Below are positions 1 through 6,830 of a stretch of DNA of 8,454 bases, piece after piece. The first letter of the stretch is position 1; each line of letters begins with the position of its first letter. Both the position numbers and the translations under genes were made by a program. Location: positions 1-8,454 of the forward strand of contig JAILJL010000105.1 of the NCBI GenBank assembly GCA_024694785.1, read 5' to 3'. The stretch comes from Lachnospiraceae bacterium. GTDB taxonomy: Bacteria; Bacillota; Clostridia; Lachnospirales; Lachnospiraceae. The notes under the pieces were generated by a model, which had not been told where the DNA came from, did not search any database, and saw only the letters and a list, made by a program, of their open reading frames with translations.

Positions 1-553
1 CAAGAATCTTCTGCTTATCTTCATACTTCATAGGAATAATCGATGTGACTATTCCCGGAAGCTTCAAAGGATCCGGTTCAAACAATACTTTAAACACCGC
101 ATCCTTACCTATTTTCCTGTTAACACCGGCATAATTCGTAAAAGACTCTCTGATTGTACGAACCATACCGTCTACTTTCTCACTATCAAGATCTTCTACC
201 GTAAAAGGTGGTAATAATTCAACATCCGCAGCCAGATAATTCTTAATTGCCTTAAGCCCGACGATCTTTGCGCGCTCTTTTCCTTCCACCAAAACTCTTA
301 CGGATCCGTTCTGTAATTTAACAATCTGCTTAATAATCGCAATTACTCCCGCGCCAAATAAATCCTGCAACTCATGATTGTCCGCAAAGAAATCCTTCTG
401 CGTCACAAGAAATATCTGCTGATTTCCCATCATTGCTATATTAACAGCATTGACTCCTTCTTCTCTTGCTACATCGAAGTGTGCTGCCACACCCGGTAAT
501 ATTGTTATTCCCCGCAGTACAACTGTGGGGAATAGAATTTTATTATCACTCAA
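1..553 (-). CDS. lon: ATP-dependent protease Lon, N-terminal part (runs off left edge)
   Basis: Only the first 184 codons are present; the gene continues beyond base 1. The reading frame starts at TTG (553-551), beginning L/M-SDNKILFPTVVLRG, followed by ILPG, HFDVARE and IFLVTQKD, which is the typical opening of the Lon substrate-binding (LON/PUA-like) domain. This domain fills all the visible part; the AAA+ and Ser-Lys protease domains (full length about 770-800 residues in the family) lie outside. TTG is chosen because an in-frame TAA lies a few codons upstream, no ATG or GTG fits, and AAGGAG (567-562) sits 8 bases before it. Lon is a cytosolic hexameric protease that degrades misfolded and some regulatory proteins. 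It begins 21 bases after the clpX stop, with no terminator between, so it is probably the third gene of a clpP-clpX-lon operon. The TTG start may lower its translation relative to clpP and clpX (inference). Confidence 0.93.
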   Translation of the reverse strand, partial: MSDNKILFPTVVLRGITILPGVAAHFDVAREEGVNAVNIAMMGNQQIFLVTQKDFFADNHELQDLFGAGVIAIIKQIVKLQNGSVRVLVEGKERAKIVGLKAIKNYLAADVELLPPFTVEDLDSEKVDGMVRTIRESFTNYAGVNRKIGKDAVFKVLFEPDPLKLPGIVTSIIPMKYEDKQKIL

Positions 554-574
554 AGCTACTGCTCCTTATGTGCA

Positions 575-1825
575 TTATGCGCTTTTCTTCGTCTTATGTT
601 CCAACTTTGCCTTACCTGTATCTATTGTCTCAGATGTGATTATACATTTTTTCACATTAGTCTCCGATGGTAAGGTATACATAACATCAAGCATAGCCTT
701 CTCTAAAATGGCTCTTAAGCCTCTTGCCCCGGTCTTACGCTCCATTGTTCTTTTGGCTACTTCAACAAGAGCATCATGCTCAAATTCAAGCTTCACACCA
801 TCCATTGCGAATAATTTCTGATACTGACGCGTAAGGGCATTCTTAGGCTCTGTAAGTATTCTTACCAAAGCATCCTCATCAAGCCCCTGCAAAGAGACCG
901 TAAGCGGAAGTCTGCCCACAAACTCCGGTATAAGACCATACTTAATAAGATCCTGAGGCTGGAGATCCGCAAAAATATCCATGGCATCTCTTTCCTTCTT
1001 GGACAATACCTTTGCATTAAATCCCAGAGAATGCTCATCCGTTCTGGTCTCTATTATCTTCTCGAGACCATCGAAGGCTCCTCCGCAGATGAAAAGAATA
1101 TCGGTAGTATCAATTCTTATCATCTCCTGCTGCGGGTGCTTACGACCACCCTGAGGTGGAACCGATGCAACAGTACCTTCCAGTATCTTAAGAAGTGCCT
1201 GCTGAACGCCTTCACCCGATACATCCCTTGTAATCGAGACATTCTCGGTCTTCTTGGTTATCTTATCAATCTCATCGATATATACGATACCGTGCTGAGC
1301 ACGCTCTATATCATAATCAGCTGCCTGGATAAGCTTAAGAAGGATATTCTCTACATCCTCACCTACATATCCGGCTTCGGTAAGCGATGTCGCATCGGCT
1401 ATGGCAAACGGCACATTAAGAAGCTTCGCCATAGTCTGCGCAAGATATGTCTTACCTGAACCTGTAGGTCCTAACAATAAGATATTACTCTTCTGAATGA
1501 CTACGTCATCCTCCGTATCATCGCTCAATATTCTCTTATAATGATTGTAGATGCCTACAGACAATACCTTCTTTGCTTCTTCCTGACCTACCACATACTC
1601 ATCGAGCAGAGCTTTTAACTCTTCAGGCTTCTTAAGATCAATTACCTCTTCTTCATCGCCCTCATTATCCTTTAAATAAAGCTCTTCATCCATGATCTCT
1701 ACACATACCGCGATACAATCATCACAGATATATGCGCCCTTTGGGCCTGCAATAAGTCTCTTGGTCTGCTCCTGCGTCTTGCCGCAGAACGAGCATCTTA
1801 TCTTATCATCATTTTTCACAGCCAT
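575..1825 (-). CDS. clpX: ATP-dependent Clp protease ATP-binding subunit ClpX
   Basis: Full-length 416-residue ClpX, a usual length for the family. Visible in order: N-terminal zinc-binding domain with Cys 11, 14, 34 and 37 (CSFC...CDDC); Walker A GPTGSGKT at 119-126; pore loop GYVG at 152-155; Walker B VYIDEID at 181-187; RKH loop at 228-230; an SLGF segment near 266-269, where the ClpP-docking IGF-type loop is expected; Arg finger in EFVGRLP (R305); sensor-2 GARGLR at 366-371. The family forms a cytosolic hexamer that unfolds tagged substrates and threads them into ClpP. The ATG (1825) is preceded by AGGAG (1837-1833) at a 7-base distance. Only 13 bases separate it from the clpP stop, so it is translated from the same message as its protease partner. 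The tail ends in a Lys-rich stretch, not conserved in the family. Nothing appears broken. Confidence 0.98.
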   Translation of the reverse strand: MAVKNDDKIRCSFCGKTQEQTKRLIAGPKGAYICDDCIAVCVEIMDEELYLKDNEGDEEEVIDLKKPEELKALLDEYVVGQEEAKKVLSVGIYNHYKRILSDDTEDDVVIQKSNILLLGPTGSGKTYLAQTMAKLLNVPFAIADATSLTEAGYVGEDVENILLKLIQAADYDIERAQHGIVYIDEIDKITKKTENVSITRDVSGEGVQQALLKILEGTVASVPPQGGRKHPQQEMIRIDTTDILFICGGAFDGLEKIIETRTDEHSLGFNAKVLSKKERDAMDIFADLQPQDLIKYGLIPEFVGRLPLTVSLQGLDEDALVRILTEPKNALTRQYQKLFAMDGVKLEFEHDALVEVAKRTMERKTGARGLRAILEKAMLDVMYTLPSETNVKKCIITSETIDTGKAKLEHKTKKSA

Positions 1826-1838
1826 TTAAATACTCCTA

Positions 1839-2432
1839 TTACTTGCTTGTTTCCTTCTTGGTGATAACACCATCAATAAGGCCATATGCCAACGCCTCTT
1901 CCGCAGACATATAATTATCTCTCTCTGTATCTATCTCGACCTGCTCTAATGGCTTACCCGTATTGGCAGCAAGGATCTCATTCAACTTCTTCTTTGTCTT
2001 GATAATATTATCTGCAACAATCTTAATATCCGTAGCCTGGCCTCTTGCACCGCCTGATGGCTGATGAATCATAATCTCGGCATTAGGGAGTGCGAATCTC
2101 TTACCCTTAGCTCCGCCTGCAAGTAAAAATGCTCCCATACTTGCTGCAAGGCCGATACATATAGTCGACACATCACACTTAATGTACTGCATGGTATCAT
2201 AAATAGCCATACCGGCAGTAACCATTCCTCCCGGCGAATTGATATAAAGATGAATATCCTTATCAGGATTCTCCGATTCAAGGAAAAGAAGCTGTGCAAC
2301 TACAATACTTGCCGTAGCTTCATTAACTTCTTCACCGAGGAAAATAATTCTGTCCTTTAATAATCTTGAATAAATATCATAAGAGCGTTCGCCCCTGCTT
2401 GTCTGTTCTACTACATAAGGTACCAAACTCAT
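1839..2432 (-). CDS. clpP: ATP-dependent Clp protease proteolytic subunit ClpP
   Basis: Complete 197-residue serine peptidase of family S14. The catalytic triad is in place: Ser98 in AASMGAF, His123 in MIHQPSGG, Asp172 in TERDNYMS. The N-terminus ([24 protein letters not shown]) is the conserved start of mature ClpP, with hardly any propeptide, and the INSPGG oxyanion segment is at 64-69. The family assembles into two stacked heptamers in the cytosol and is fed by ClpX, encoded 13 bases downstream. ATG (2432) follows GGGAGGTA (2446-2439) at about 6 bases. It is the first gene of the presumed clpP-clpX-lon operon, with a candidate promoter at 2500-2528 and an upstream terminator closing off the chemoreceptor gene. 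Confidence 0.98.
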   Translation of the reverse strand: MSLVPYVVEQTSRGERSYDIYSRLLKDRIIFLGEEVNEATASIVVAQLLFLESENPDKDIHLYINSPGGMVTAGMAIYDTMQYIKCDVSTICIGLAASMGAFLLAGGAKGKRFALPNAEIMIHQPSGGARGQATDIKIVADNIIKTKKKLNEILAANTGKPLEQVEIDTERDNYMSAEEALAYGLIDGVITKKETSK

Positions 2433-2497
2433 GTTACTTACCTCCCTTAAGGGTTATATATTACCGGGGTCCAAAATGCCTACAAACGCAAAACCCC
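2433..2497 (-). promoter_or_regulatory. clpP leader with 5' hairpin and palindrome touching the ribosome site
   Basis: Reading the minus strand, the predicted message would begin close to GGGG (2497-2494), which can pair with CCCC (2469-2466) to form a hairpin with TGC/GCA inside it. Just before clpP, a perfect 10-bp palindrome CCCTTAAGGG (2444-2453) overlaps the first bases of the GGGAGG ribosome site, so a short CCC-TTAA-GGG fold could partly hide it. Whether either fold has a role is inference; the pairing itself is visible. Confidence 0.4.
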
Positions 2498-2499
2498 AC

Positions 2500-2528
2500 A
2501 TAATATTGTTACAAATATTCGCTAATAA
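2500..2528 (-). promoter_or_regulatory. Candidate sigma-A promoter of clpP-clpX-lon
   Basis: On the minus strand TTATTA (2528-2523), a 17-base spacer and TATTAT (2505-2500) give a correctly spaced vegetative promoter with a good -10 and a weak -35. The start point would be near 2494, giving a leader of about 60 bases. An alternative pair, TTGCAT with AACAAT, is poorer at the -10. I see no CtsR direct repeat or CIRCE element here. Confidence 0.42.
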
Positions 2529-2537
2529 TGCAATACT

Positions 2538-2551
2538 TTTTAACGTTAAAA
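2538..2551. repeat. Perfect 14-bp palindrome upstream of clpP promoter
   Basis: TTTTAACGTTAAAA is a perfect dyad about 10 bases upstream of the candidate clpP -35. It could be an operator or a curved AT-rich upstream element; in such AT-rich DNA chance is also possible. I recognise no regulator for it. Confidence 0.3.
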
Positions 2552-2591
2552 TTTAAACTTGCAGCTTATCTGCCGTGCCTTTGCAGGAGGC

Positions 2592-2633
2592 AAAAAAGGT
2601 GGGCGCAGCGGCTTATGGTATACCGCTACGCCC
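2592..2633 (-). terminator. Rho-independent terminator of the chemoreceptor gene
   Basis: Read on the minus strand, GGGCGtAGCGG (2633-2623) pairs with CCGCTgCGCCC (2611-2601) around an 11-base loop. There is one mismatch in the middle of the 11-bp stem, and T6 (2597-2592) follows after ACC. It lies 28 bases past the MCP stop and separates that gene from clpP. Confidence 0.8.
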
Positions 2634-2660
2634 TATGCAAAAGATTATTGGGTCATTTAA

Positions 2661-4652
2661 TTACAATTGGAACTTATCTACTATAACATTAAGGTCATTT
2701 ACAACCTTCTCAAGCTGTGTCATTGCCTTACCGATTGTCTCGATTGCGGCATTCTGGTCGTCAACCTTGGTTGCAATCTTCTGGCTGGATGCAGTAAGTT
2801 CTTCGGTCTCACTTGAGATATCGGAGAACATTTCAACGACATTTTCCTTACCTGTATTAAGGTTATTAAGCGCTACGCTTACAGTACCAACGCTATTACC
2901 TACCTGCTGAATACTGTTATTAATGCCCTTGAACATTTCTTCCGTTGTTCCCATTGCTTCGATGCATTCATCCGACTTCTTCTGCATCTGTCCCATCTGA
3001 CCGGTAACTTCTCCGATTTCTGTCTGAATCTCGGAAATGATCGATGTAATCTCATTGGTTGCATTAGATGTCTGATCTGCAAGCTTTCCGATTTCTTCCG
3101 CAACTACAGAGAATCCTCTTCCTGCTTCACCGGCACGTGCTGCCTCGATAGATGCATTAAGCGCAAGTAGCGAAGTCTGTTCAGCAATTGAACTGATTGT
3201 CTGGCTTATGCCATCAATAAGGCTTGACTTCTGAGAAAGATTATTAACGCTCACCGATGCTATCTTCTGTAACTCCTGTGTCTCACCTATCTGTGATGCA
3301 AGCTGTCTTATGGACGAACTTCCGCTTGTTGCGGCCTTCAATGCCTCATCGGTTGCTTCCTTCATACCTGAAGTTCTATCGGATATAGTCTCGATTTCAT
3401 TAGCAACCTTGATCAAGCTTTCATTAGCCGTCTGCGCCTGATCTGCAACTTCATCGATCGCTATACTGATCTGCTGAATTGTATCGGTAATCTCCGAGTT
3501 ATTGGTTACAGACTCTTCTACCGAACCATATACATTCTTGAATTCATCAGCCAGAATCGAAGTAACATCAATAAGCTGTCCTACTATCTTATTAAGTTCA
3601 TTTGTAAGGCCAACTACCGCAAATCTCATAGCCGTAAGCTCATCATTTCTTCTGTCAGGCTCAAATTCAATCGTTCCGATCTCAAGATCTTTAAGCTTTG
3701 TAACCTGCTTCTCTACAGCTACGATTGGCTTCGTAATGTTGGTACCTACGATAAATACCACTACCGCTGCAAATAAGCCAAGTAAAATGGCTATAACGAT
3801 AAGACCTATAACTGCCTTATTAAGTGCTGATGTAAATGCCGAAACAGGAGTAACTGTATATACCGTCCAACCACAGCAGTTAACCGTTGCCTTACGTATA
3901 TACTTCATATCACCATCATAATCCTTGAACGAATTACCGGACTCAACAGCCTTCAAATACTTACCATCAAGCACATTATCGATTGAGATAACATTCTCAT
4001 CCTTCATAACGAACTCATCATTCTTATGAAGAACTATAGTTCCGTCTCCCGTTGTCATAAATGCATATGTTCCGTCGGAATCATCTATAATACTGTCAAG
4101 CATAGTAAGAAGAGTCGCAATGGAAAGATCCTCACCTACTACGCCATGTCCTCCCGCTCCGTTAAATGTAGCTGCAACGGTGATTACCATTCCACCTGTA
4201 ATCGTATCTACGTATGGCGCTGTATATATCTTTTCACCATTTGCCGCATCCGCATCTATACTCCATCCTCTTGATGTATAATCAAAATCCGCCGGAAGAT
4301 CTGCATCAATGCAAAGATGCTTATCCCTTGCGAATCCTATGTAAATTTCCTGGATATTATCGGATATTTTCTTCTGCGTAATTGCATATTCAAGCACCTG
4401 GTCATAATCAACGCTACGTATTCCCGCCATATAACCTGCTGCATAGTCTACTACCGATGTCTCCCTCTGCATCCATGCATTAACCGCTTCTGCATAATAA
4501 GCTGTCTTGTTCTCCTGCAAAGATTTAAGGTCCTTATGGGTATTACTTCTCATAGCATAAGCAGCAAATGCTGCAGCTATTAATACCGAACCTATCGATA
4601 TCATAGAGAATATAGCCACCAACCTGCCTCTGATACTTCTTTTTTTCTTCAT
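2661..4652 (-). CDS. Methyl-accepting chemotaxis protein with dCache sensor domain
   Basis: A 663-residue transmembrane chemoreceptor. Visible in order: basic N-terminus; membrane segment about 11-31; periplasm-side (extracellular) sensor of about 250 residues, 33-278, of dCache layout; second membrane segment about 281-303; HAMP linker beginning TNITKPI (304-310); and a coiled-coil signalling domain. The highly conserved hairpin tip, [21 protein letters not shown] with [11 protein letters not shown], runs from about 489 to 521 and is where CheA and CheW bind. In the sensor, R128-G-W130 and PYVDTITGG (146-154) with D175 resemble the ligand pocket of amino-acid-binding dCache receptors, but the aromatic residue expected after W130 is Ser, so the ligand is uncertain. 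ATG (4652) follows AAAGGGG (4668-4662) at 9 bases. Terminators lie on both sides, so it is probably a single-gene transcript. It implies a motile, chemotactic host. The gene sits between tig and clpP, an unusual place. Confidence 0.95.
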   Translation of the reverse strand: MKKKRSIRGRLVAIFSMISIGSVLIAAAFAAYAMRSNTHKDLKSLQENKTAYYAEAVNAWMQRETSVVDYAAGYMAGIRSVDYDQVLEYAITQKKISDNIQEIYIGFARDKHLCIDADLPADFDYTSRGWSIDADAANGEKIYTAPYVDTITGGMVITVAATFNGAGGHGVVGEDLSIATLLTMLDSIIDDSDGTYAFMTTGDGTIVLHKNDEFVMKDENVISIDNVLDGKYLKAVESGNSFKDYDGDMKYIRKATVNCCGWTVYTVTPVSAFTSALNKAVIGLIVIAILLGLFAAVVVFIVGTNITKPIVAVEKQVTKLKDLEIGTIEFEPDRRNDELTAMRFAVVGLTNELNKIVGQLIDVTSILADEFKNVYGSVEESVTNNSEITDTIQQISIAIDEVADQAQTANESLIKVANEIETISDRTSGMKEATDEALKAATSGSSSIRQLASQIGETQELQKIASVSVNNLSQKSSLIDGISQTISSIAEQTSLLALNASIEAARAGEAGRGFSVVAEEIGKLADQTSNATNEITSIISEIQTEIGEVTGQMGQMQKKSDECIEAMGTTEEMFKGINNSIQQVGNSVGTVSVALNNLNTGKENVVEMFSDISSETEELTASSQKIATKVDDQNAAIETIGKAMTQLEKVVNDLNVIVDKFQL

Positions 4653-4824
4653 AATAACAAGCCCCTTTCAAGTTCAACTTTTAGCATTCCCAATAACAGT
4701 ATTTAAGCTACGAATGTAACTCATACTTTAGCATAGATTTGTGAACAAAAAGCAAATTGGCATTCGCCTTTATAAATAACACAAATAATTCATATACACC
4801 GCTTTTAAACCCCTTCTGTAAATG
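4653..4824. other. Intergenic region between tig terminator and chemoreceptor start
   Basis: This AT-rich stretch should carry the chemoreceptor promoter, yet no convincing vegetative pair was found. The minus strand has TGCTAAAGT near 4734-4726, like an extended -10, without a well-placed -35. A flagellar sigma-D-like pair (TAAA, 15 bases, GTAGCTTA) matches the second element only in half its positions. A 6-bp inverted repeat CGAATG (4711-4716) and CATTCG (4761-4766) is present, with no clear meaning. Confidence 0.4.
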
Positions 4825-4851
4825 AAAAAGCGCCACGCTTTCGCGTGACGC
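4825..4851 (-). terminator. Rho-independent terminator of tig
   Basis: On the minus strand a 9-bp stem GCGTCACGC / GCGTGGCGC (one G-T pair) closes a stable GAAA tetraloop (4842-4839) and runs directly into T5 (4829-4825). It begins 12 bases past the tig stop codon. This is a textbook intrinsic terminator. Confidence 0.93.
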
Positions 4852-4863
4852 CCTATAACATAA

Positions 4864-6435
4864 TTATTCGCTCTTCTTTGTTGTCTTCTTGGCAGTTGCA
4901 GTCTTCTTAGCTGCAGGCTTTTTCTCTGCCTCTTCCTTATCAGCTGCCTTCTTAGTAGTAGTCTTCTTAGCCTTAGGCTTTTCTTCTGTCTCTTCCTTAT
5001 CAGCTGCCTTCTTTGCGGTAGCCTTCTTGGCAGGAGCCTTCTTAGCAGCATCCTCTTCCTTTGCTGCAGTCTTCTTAACTGTTGTCTTCTTGGCAGGCTT
5101 CTTCTCTTCGCCTTCCTGCGCTTCCTTAATCTTAGCCATCTCTTCAGCCGGAACCGGAACAGCATTCTTAACGATTAAATCAACTGCTGCCTGAACCTCT
5201 AAGTCGCGTCTTATGGACTCTCTTGCATCATCATCGATAAGCTTATTAATCTTCTCGATCTCCATATGATACATCTCTGCCATCTTGGCAACTTCGTCAT
5301 CTATCTGCTTCTCTGTAATCTTAATCTTGGCATCCTTAGCAACCGCTTCAAGAACGAGTGATGCCTGAATTCTTCTTAATGCTTCAGGTTCTGCCTGCTC
5401 TCTTAACTGCTTCTCTGTCATACCTGTAAACTGAAGGTACTGCTCAATTGTAAGACCCTGCTGAGCCATCTGCTGTGACATATTATTAATAATATCATCC
5501 ACCTGGAAATCAATCATCGGCTGAGGAATCTCCATCTCAGCGTTCATGATAACGCCTTCGATAGCTTCGTCTTCCTGAGCTGCCTTAGCTGCATTCTTCT
5601 TGCCTTCAACGAGCTTTTTCTTAAGGTCTGCCTTGTAATCCTTTAATGTATCAAATTCAGACACATCCTGTGCAAATTCATCATCAAGAGCCGGTAATTC
5701 CTTAACCTTGATCTCATGGATCTTAACCTTGAACATCGCAGGCTTGCCTGCAAGTTCCTTAGCCTGATAATCCTTAGGGAAAGTAACGTTAACTTCTACT
5801 TCTTCACCTGTATTCTTACCAACTAACTGATCTTCAAATGTATCGATAAACGAATGTGAGCCGATCTCCAATGCATGGTTGGTAGCTGTGCCGCCTTCGA
5901 ACTGCTTACCGTCCATGAATCCTGCGAAATCGATTATTGCAGTATCGCCCTTCTTGATTGCACGATCGGTTACTGTTGTCATTCTTGCATTAGCTTCTCT
6001 TTCCTTCTCAATCTCCGCATTAACGTCTGCGGCAGAAACTGATACGTCAATATCCGTAACCTTCATGCCCTTATACTCACCAAGCTTAACTTCCGGCTTG
6101 GTTGCCACAACTGCTGTGAAGATGAATGGCTTGCCTTTCTCAATCTGCTCGATATCTATCGTCGGCTGTGATACTATATCAAGTCCGCTCTCCTTCATGG
6201 CTACCGGATACTCTTCCTGCATAAGAATGTTGGCTGCATCTTCATAAAAGATGGATACACCGAACATCTTCTCAATCATATTCTTCGGTACTTTGCCCTT
6301 ACGGAATCCCGGTAAAGAAAGGGTATTCTTCTGCTTCTGATATGCTTTTTCAATCGCCTCATCAAGTCTTGCTGCCGGAACTTCAATGGTCATCTTGGCC
6401 ATGTTATTGTCCACATGTTCAACCTTCACGCTCAT
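4864..6435 (-). CDS. tig: Trigger factor with long Lys/Ala-rich C-terminal tail
   Basis: A ribosome-associated chaperone and peptidyl-prolyl isomerase, 523 residues; the family is usually about 430. The N-terminal ribosome-binding domain holds the signature GFRKGKVP (43-50), which docks on ribosomal protein L23. The FKBP-like isomerase domain lies at about 150-245, with IIDFAGFMDGKQFEGG at 167-182. The helical C-terminal chaperone domain covers about 250-430. From about 431 onward the protein becomes a low-complexity tail of Lys, Ala, Thr, Glu and Pro (AKKTT, KKAADKEE, AKKAP), histone-H1-like, with a 20-residue unit in tandem (475-494 and 495-514). ATG (6435) follows AAGGAGGA (6453-6446) at 10-11 bases. 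It has its own promoter (6488-6516) and a strong terminator downstream. The tail may contact rRNA or nascent chains (inference). The next genes past it are the chemoreceptor and then clpPX, so the usual direct tig-clpP contact is interrupted. Confidence 0.97.
   Translation of the reverse strand: MSVKVEHVDNNMAKMTIEVPAARLDEAIEKAYQKQKNTLSLPGFRKGKVPKNMIEKMFGVSIFYEDAANILMQEEYPVAMKESGLDIVSQPTIDIEQIEKGKPFIFTAVVATKPEVKLGEYKGMKVTDIDVSVSAADVNAEIEKEREANARMTTVTDRAIKKGDTAIIDFAGFMDGKQFEGGTATNHALEIGSHSFIDTFEDQLVGKNTGEEVEVNVTFPKDYQAKELAGKPAMFKVKIHEIKVKELPALDDEFAQDVSEFDTLKDYKADLKKKLVEGKKNAAKAAQEDEAIEGVIMNAEMEIPQPMIDFQVDDIINNMSQQMAQQGLTIEQYLQFTGMTEKQLREQAEPEALRRIQASLVLEAVAKDAKIKITEKQIDDEVAKMAEMYHMEIEKINKLIDDDARESIRRDLEVQAAVDLIVKNAVPVPAEEMAKIKEAQEGEEKKPAKKTTVKKTAAKEEDAAKKAPAKKATAKKAADKEETEEKPKAKKTTTKKAADKEEAEKKPAAKKTATAKKTTKKSE
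4894..5013 (-). repeat. 60-bp tandem duplication inside the trigger factor tail
   Basis: Two adjacent 60-bp units (4894-4953 and 4954-5013) encode 20-residue repeats starting KKAADKEE and continuing with KP.AKKT. A stretch of 23 bases is identical between them (4931-4953 and 4991-5013). Looser copies of the AKKT/AKKA motif continue upstream to about 5100. The in-frame period suggests growth by duplication, and the length may differ among strains. Confidence 0.85.
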
Positions 6436-6487
6436 TTAAACGTCTTCCTCCTTAGTTAGTGTATCACTCTACACACAATTACAAGAC

Positions 6488-6516
6488 ATTATATCACAGA
6501 ATAAAAAAGAGTTCAA
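6488..6516 (-). promoter_or_regulatory. Sigma-A promoter of tig
   Basis: On the minus strand TTGAAC (6516-6511), a 17-base spacer, then a perfect TATAAT (6493-6488). Transcription would start near 6481, giving a leader of about 45 bases before the tig ATG. The -35 lies inside the distal arm of the terminator hairpin at 6503-6543, so the end of the upstream transcript and the start of tig are packed together. Confidence 0.8.
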
Positions 6517-6543
6517 GACACTTGTATTATCCTGAACTCTTTT
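6503..6543 (-). terminator. Rho-independent terminator upstream of tig
   Basis: On the minus strand AAAAGAGTTCAGGA (6543-6530) pairs with TCTTGAACTCTTTT (6518-6505), 14 pairs including one G-T, around an 11-base loop and followed by further Ts to 6503. Read on the plus strand the G-T becomes an A-C mismatch and the T tract is interrupted, so minus-strand termination is favoured. It would stop transcription coming from the oligoendopeptidase or the antisense RNA before tig. Confidence 0.82.
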
Positions 6544-6561
6544 AGTTTATAAAAATTTAAT

Positions 6562-6590
6562 TTGTCTCGAACATATGTTTGTATTATTAT
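6562..6590 (+). promoter_or_regulatory. Promoter of the small membrane-peptide gene
   Basis: TTGTCT (6562-6567), a 17-base spacer, and TATTAT (6585-6590) on the plus strand. The start point would be close to 6597, exactly where the 5' arm of the long inverted repeat begins. The spacer is occupied by the LexA-type box, so a bound repressor would block RNA polymerase. It points away from the tig promoter, on the far side of the terminator at 6503-6543. Confidence 0.7.
6568..6581. promoter_or_regulatory. LexA/DinR (SOS) box
   Basis: CGAACATATGTTTG fits the Gram-positive LexA consensus CGAACRNRYGTTYG at all 14 positions and differs from the perfect palindrome by one base. It sits between the -35 and -10 of the plus-strand small-gene promoter, a standard repressing position. 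The match is seen; binding by LexA is inferred. The nearest gene it could otherwise serve, tig, starts its transcript about 90 bases away in the opposite direction. Confidence 0.78.
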
Positions 6591-6634
6591 ATTATTAAGG
6601 TGTTACCATACACGGTGGACGGTTGCTCTTCTTT

Positions 6635-6657
6635 ATCGGAGGGCTAAGCCCTCTGAT
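6635..6657 (+). promoter_or_regulatory. Stable hairpin in the small-gene leader
   Basis: ATCGGAGGGC (6635-6644) pairs with GCCCTCTGAT (6648-6657), 10 pairs with one G-U, around a TAA loop. Its 3' arm CCCTC (6649-6653) is also complementary to GAGGG (6686-6690) in the ribosome site. The leader therefore has two exclusive folds, one open and one that hides the ribosome site. Confidence 0.6.
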
Positions 6658-6660
6658 TAT

Positions 6661-6690
6661 CTTTCTTGTACTTACAAGAGGAAAGGAGGG
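6661..6690 (+). promoter_or_regulatory. Ribosome site of the small gene, within a foldable element
   Basis: AAAGGAGGGTGAT (6682-6694) is a near-complete match to the 16S rRNA tail, with AGGAGG 9 bases before the ATG. Just upstream CTTGT (6665-6669) pairs with ACAAG (6674-6678), and CTTT (6661-6664) can pair with AAAG (6682-6685), reaching into the ribosome site. Such a strong site ahead of a tiny membrane peptide usually calls for post-transcriptional restraint. Confidence 0.6.
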
Positions 6691-6698
6691 TGATATTT

Positions 6699-6800
6699 AT
6701 GCTGACAGTCGAAAGTCTTATCACAGTCCTTGCATTATGCATAACTTGTTTTAGCCTCGGCTACTCTATTGGAACCAATTCCAATAATAAGGCAAAATGA
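6699..6800 (+). CDS. Small holin-like membrane peptide, probable type I toxin
   Basis: A 33-residue ORF opening MLTVESLITVLALC and ending NSNNKAK, preceded by a strong AGGAGG (6684-6689) 9 bases before the ATG. Residues 6-25 form one hydrophobic segment with two Cys (14 and 17) and no charge; the N-terminus has a single Glu and the tail is polar and basic. This is the design of the short holin-like toxins of Firmicutes type I toxin-antitoxin systems, which insert in the membrane and lower its potential. Context supports it: a LexA-type box in its promoter, 5'/3' complementarity of its message, and a consensus promoter facing it from downstream. It is the only plus-strand gene in the window. 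Family membership is from resemblance only, and the sequence is too short for certainty. It could instead be a benign small membrane regulator or an SOS-induced peptide without an antitoxin. Confidence 0.75.
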   Translation: MLTVESLITVLALCITCFSLGYSIGTNSNNKAK

Positions 6801-6830
6801 CCGCCCCTAGCCTAATCGTGCGGTCATTTT
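6794..6830. terminator. Symmetric hairpin terminator at the end of the small gene
   Basis: AAAATGACCGC (6794-6804) and GCGGTCATTTT (6820-6830) form a perfect 11-bp stem around a 15-base loop. The toxin stop codon TGA lies inside the first arm. Both strands read A4 before and T4 at the end of the stem, so it can act in both directions. It could end the antisense RNA on the minus strand and a short form of the toxin message on the plus strand. The T tract is short, so read-through to the 3' arm at 6840-6867 is plausible. Confidence 0.65.

Noticed and set aside
450..821. Plus-strand ORF of 123 codons, and other plus-strand ORFs over lon, clpX, MCP, tig and the oligoendopeptidase
   Set aside because: They lie opposite strongly conserved coding sequence, have low-complexity or membrane-like shadow translations and no supporting ribosome sites or promoters.
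2464..2480. CtsR half-site GGTCCAAA upstream of clpP
   Set aside because: It has an extra base compared with GGTCAAA and no second heptad at the required three-base spacing.
4703..4733. Sigma-D (flagellar) promoter for the chemoreceptor: TAAA, 15 bases, GTAGCTTA
   Set aside because: The -35 fits, but only about half of the -10 positions agree with GCCGATAA; not enough in AT-rich DNA.
4711..4766. CGAATG...CATTCG inverted repeat before the chemoreceptor
   Set aside because: Six pairs with a 44-base gap; expected by chance and not linked to a promoter.
4889..5140. CRISPR-like array in the repetitive part of tig
   Set aside because: Repeats are in-frame coding units of 60 bp without unique spacers; they encode the Lys/Ala tail.
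4770..5165. 131-residue Arg/Leu-rich minus-strand ORF
   Set aside because: It is the out-of-frame reading of the repetitive Lys-codon tail of trigger factor; no ribosome site, and the tig frame has clear homology.
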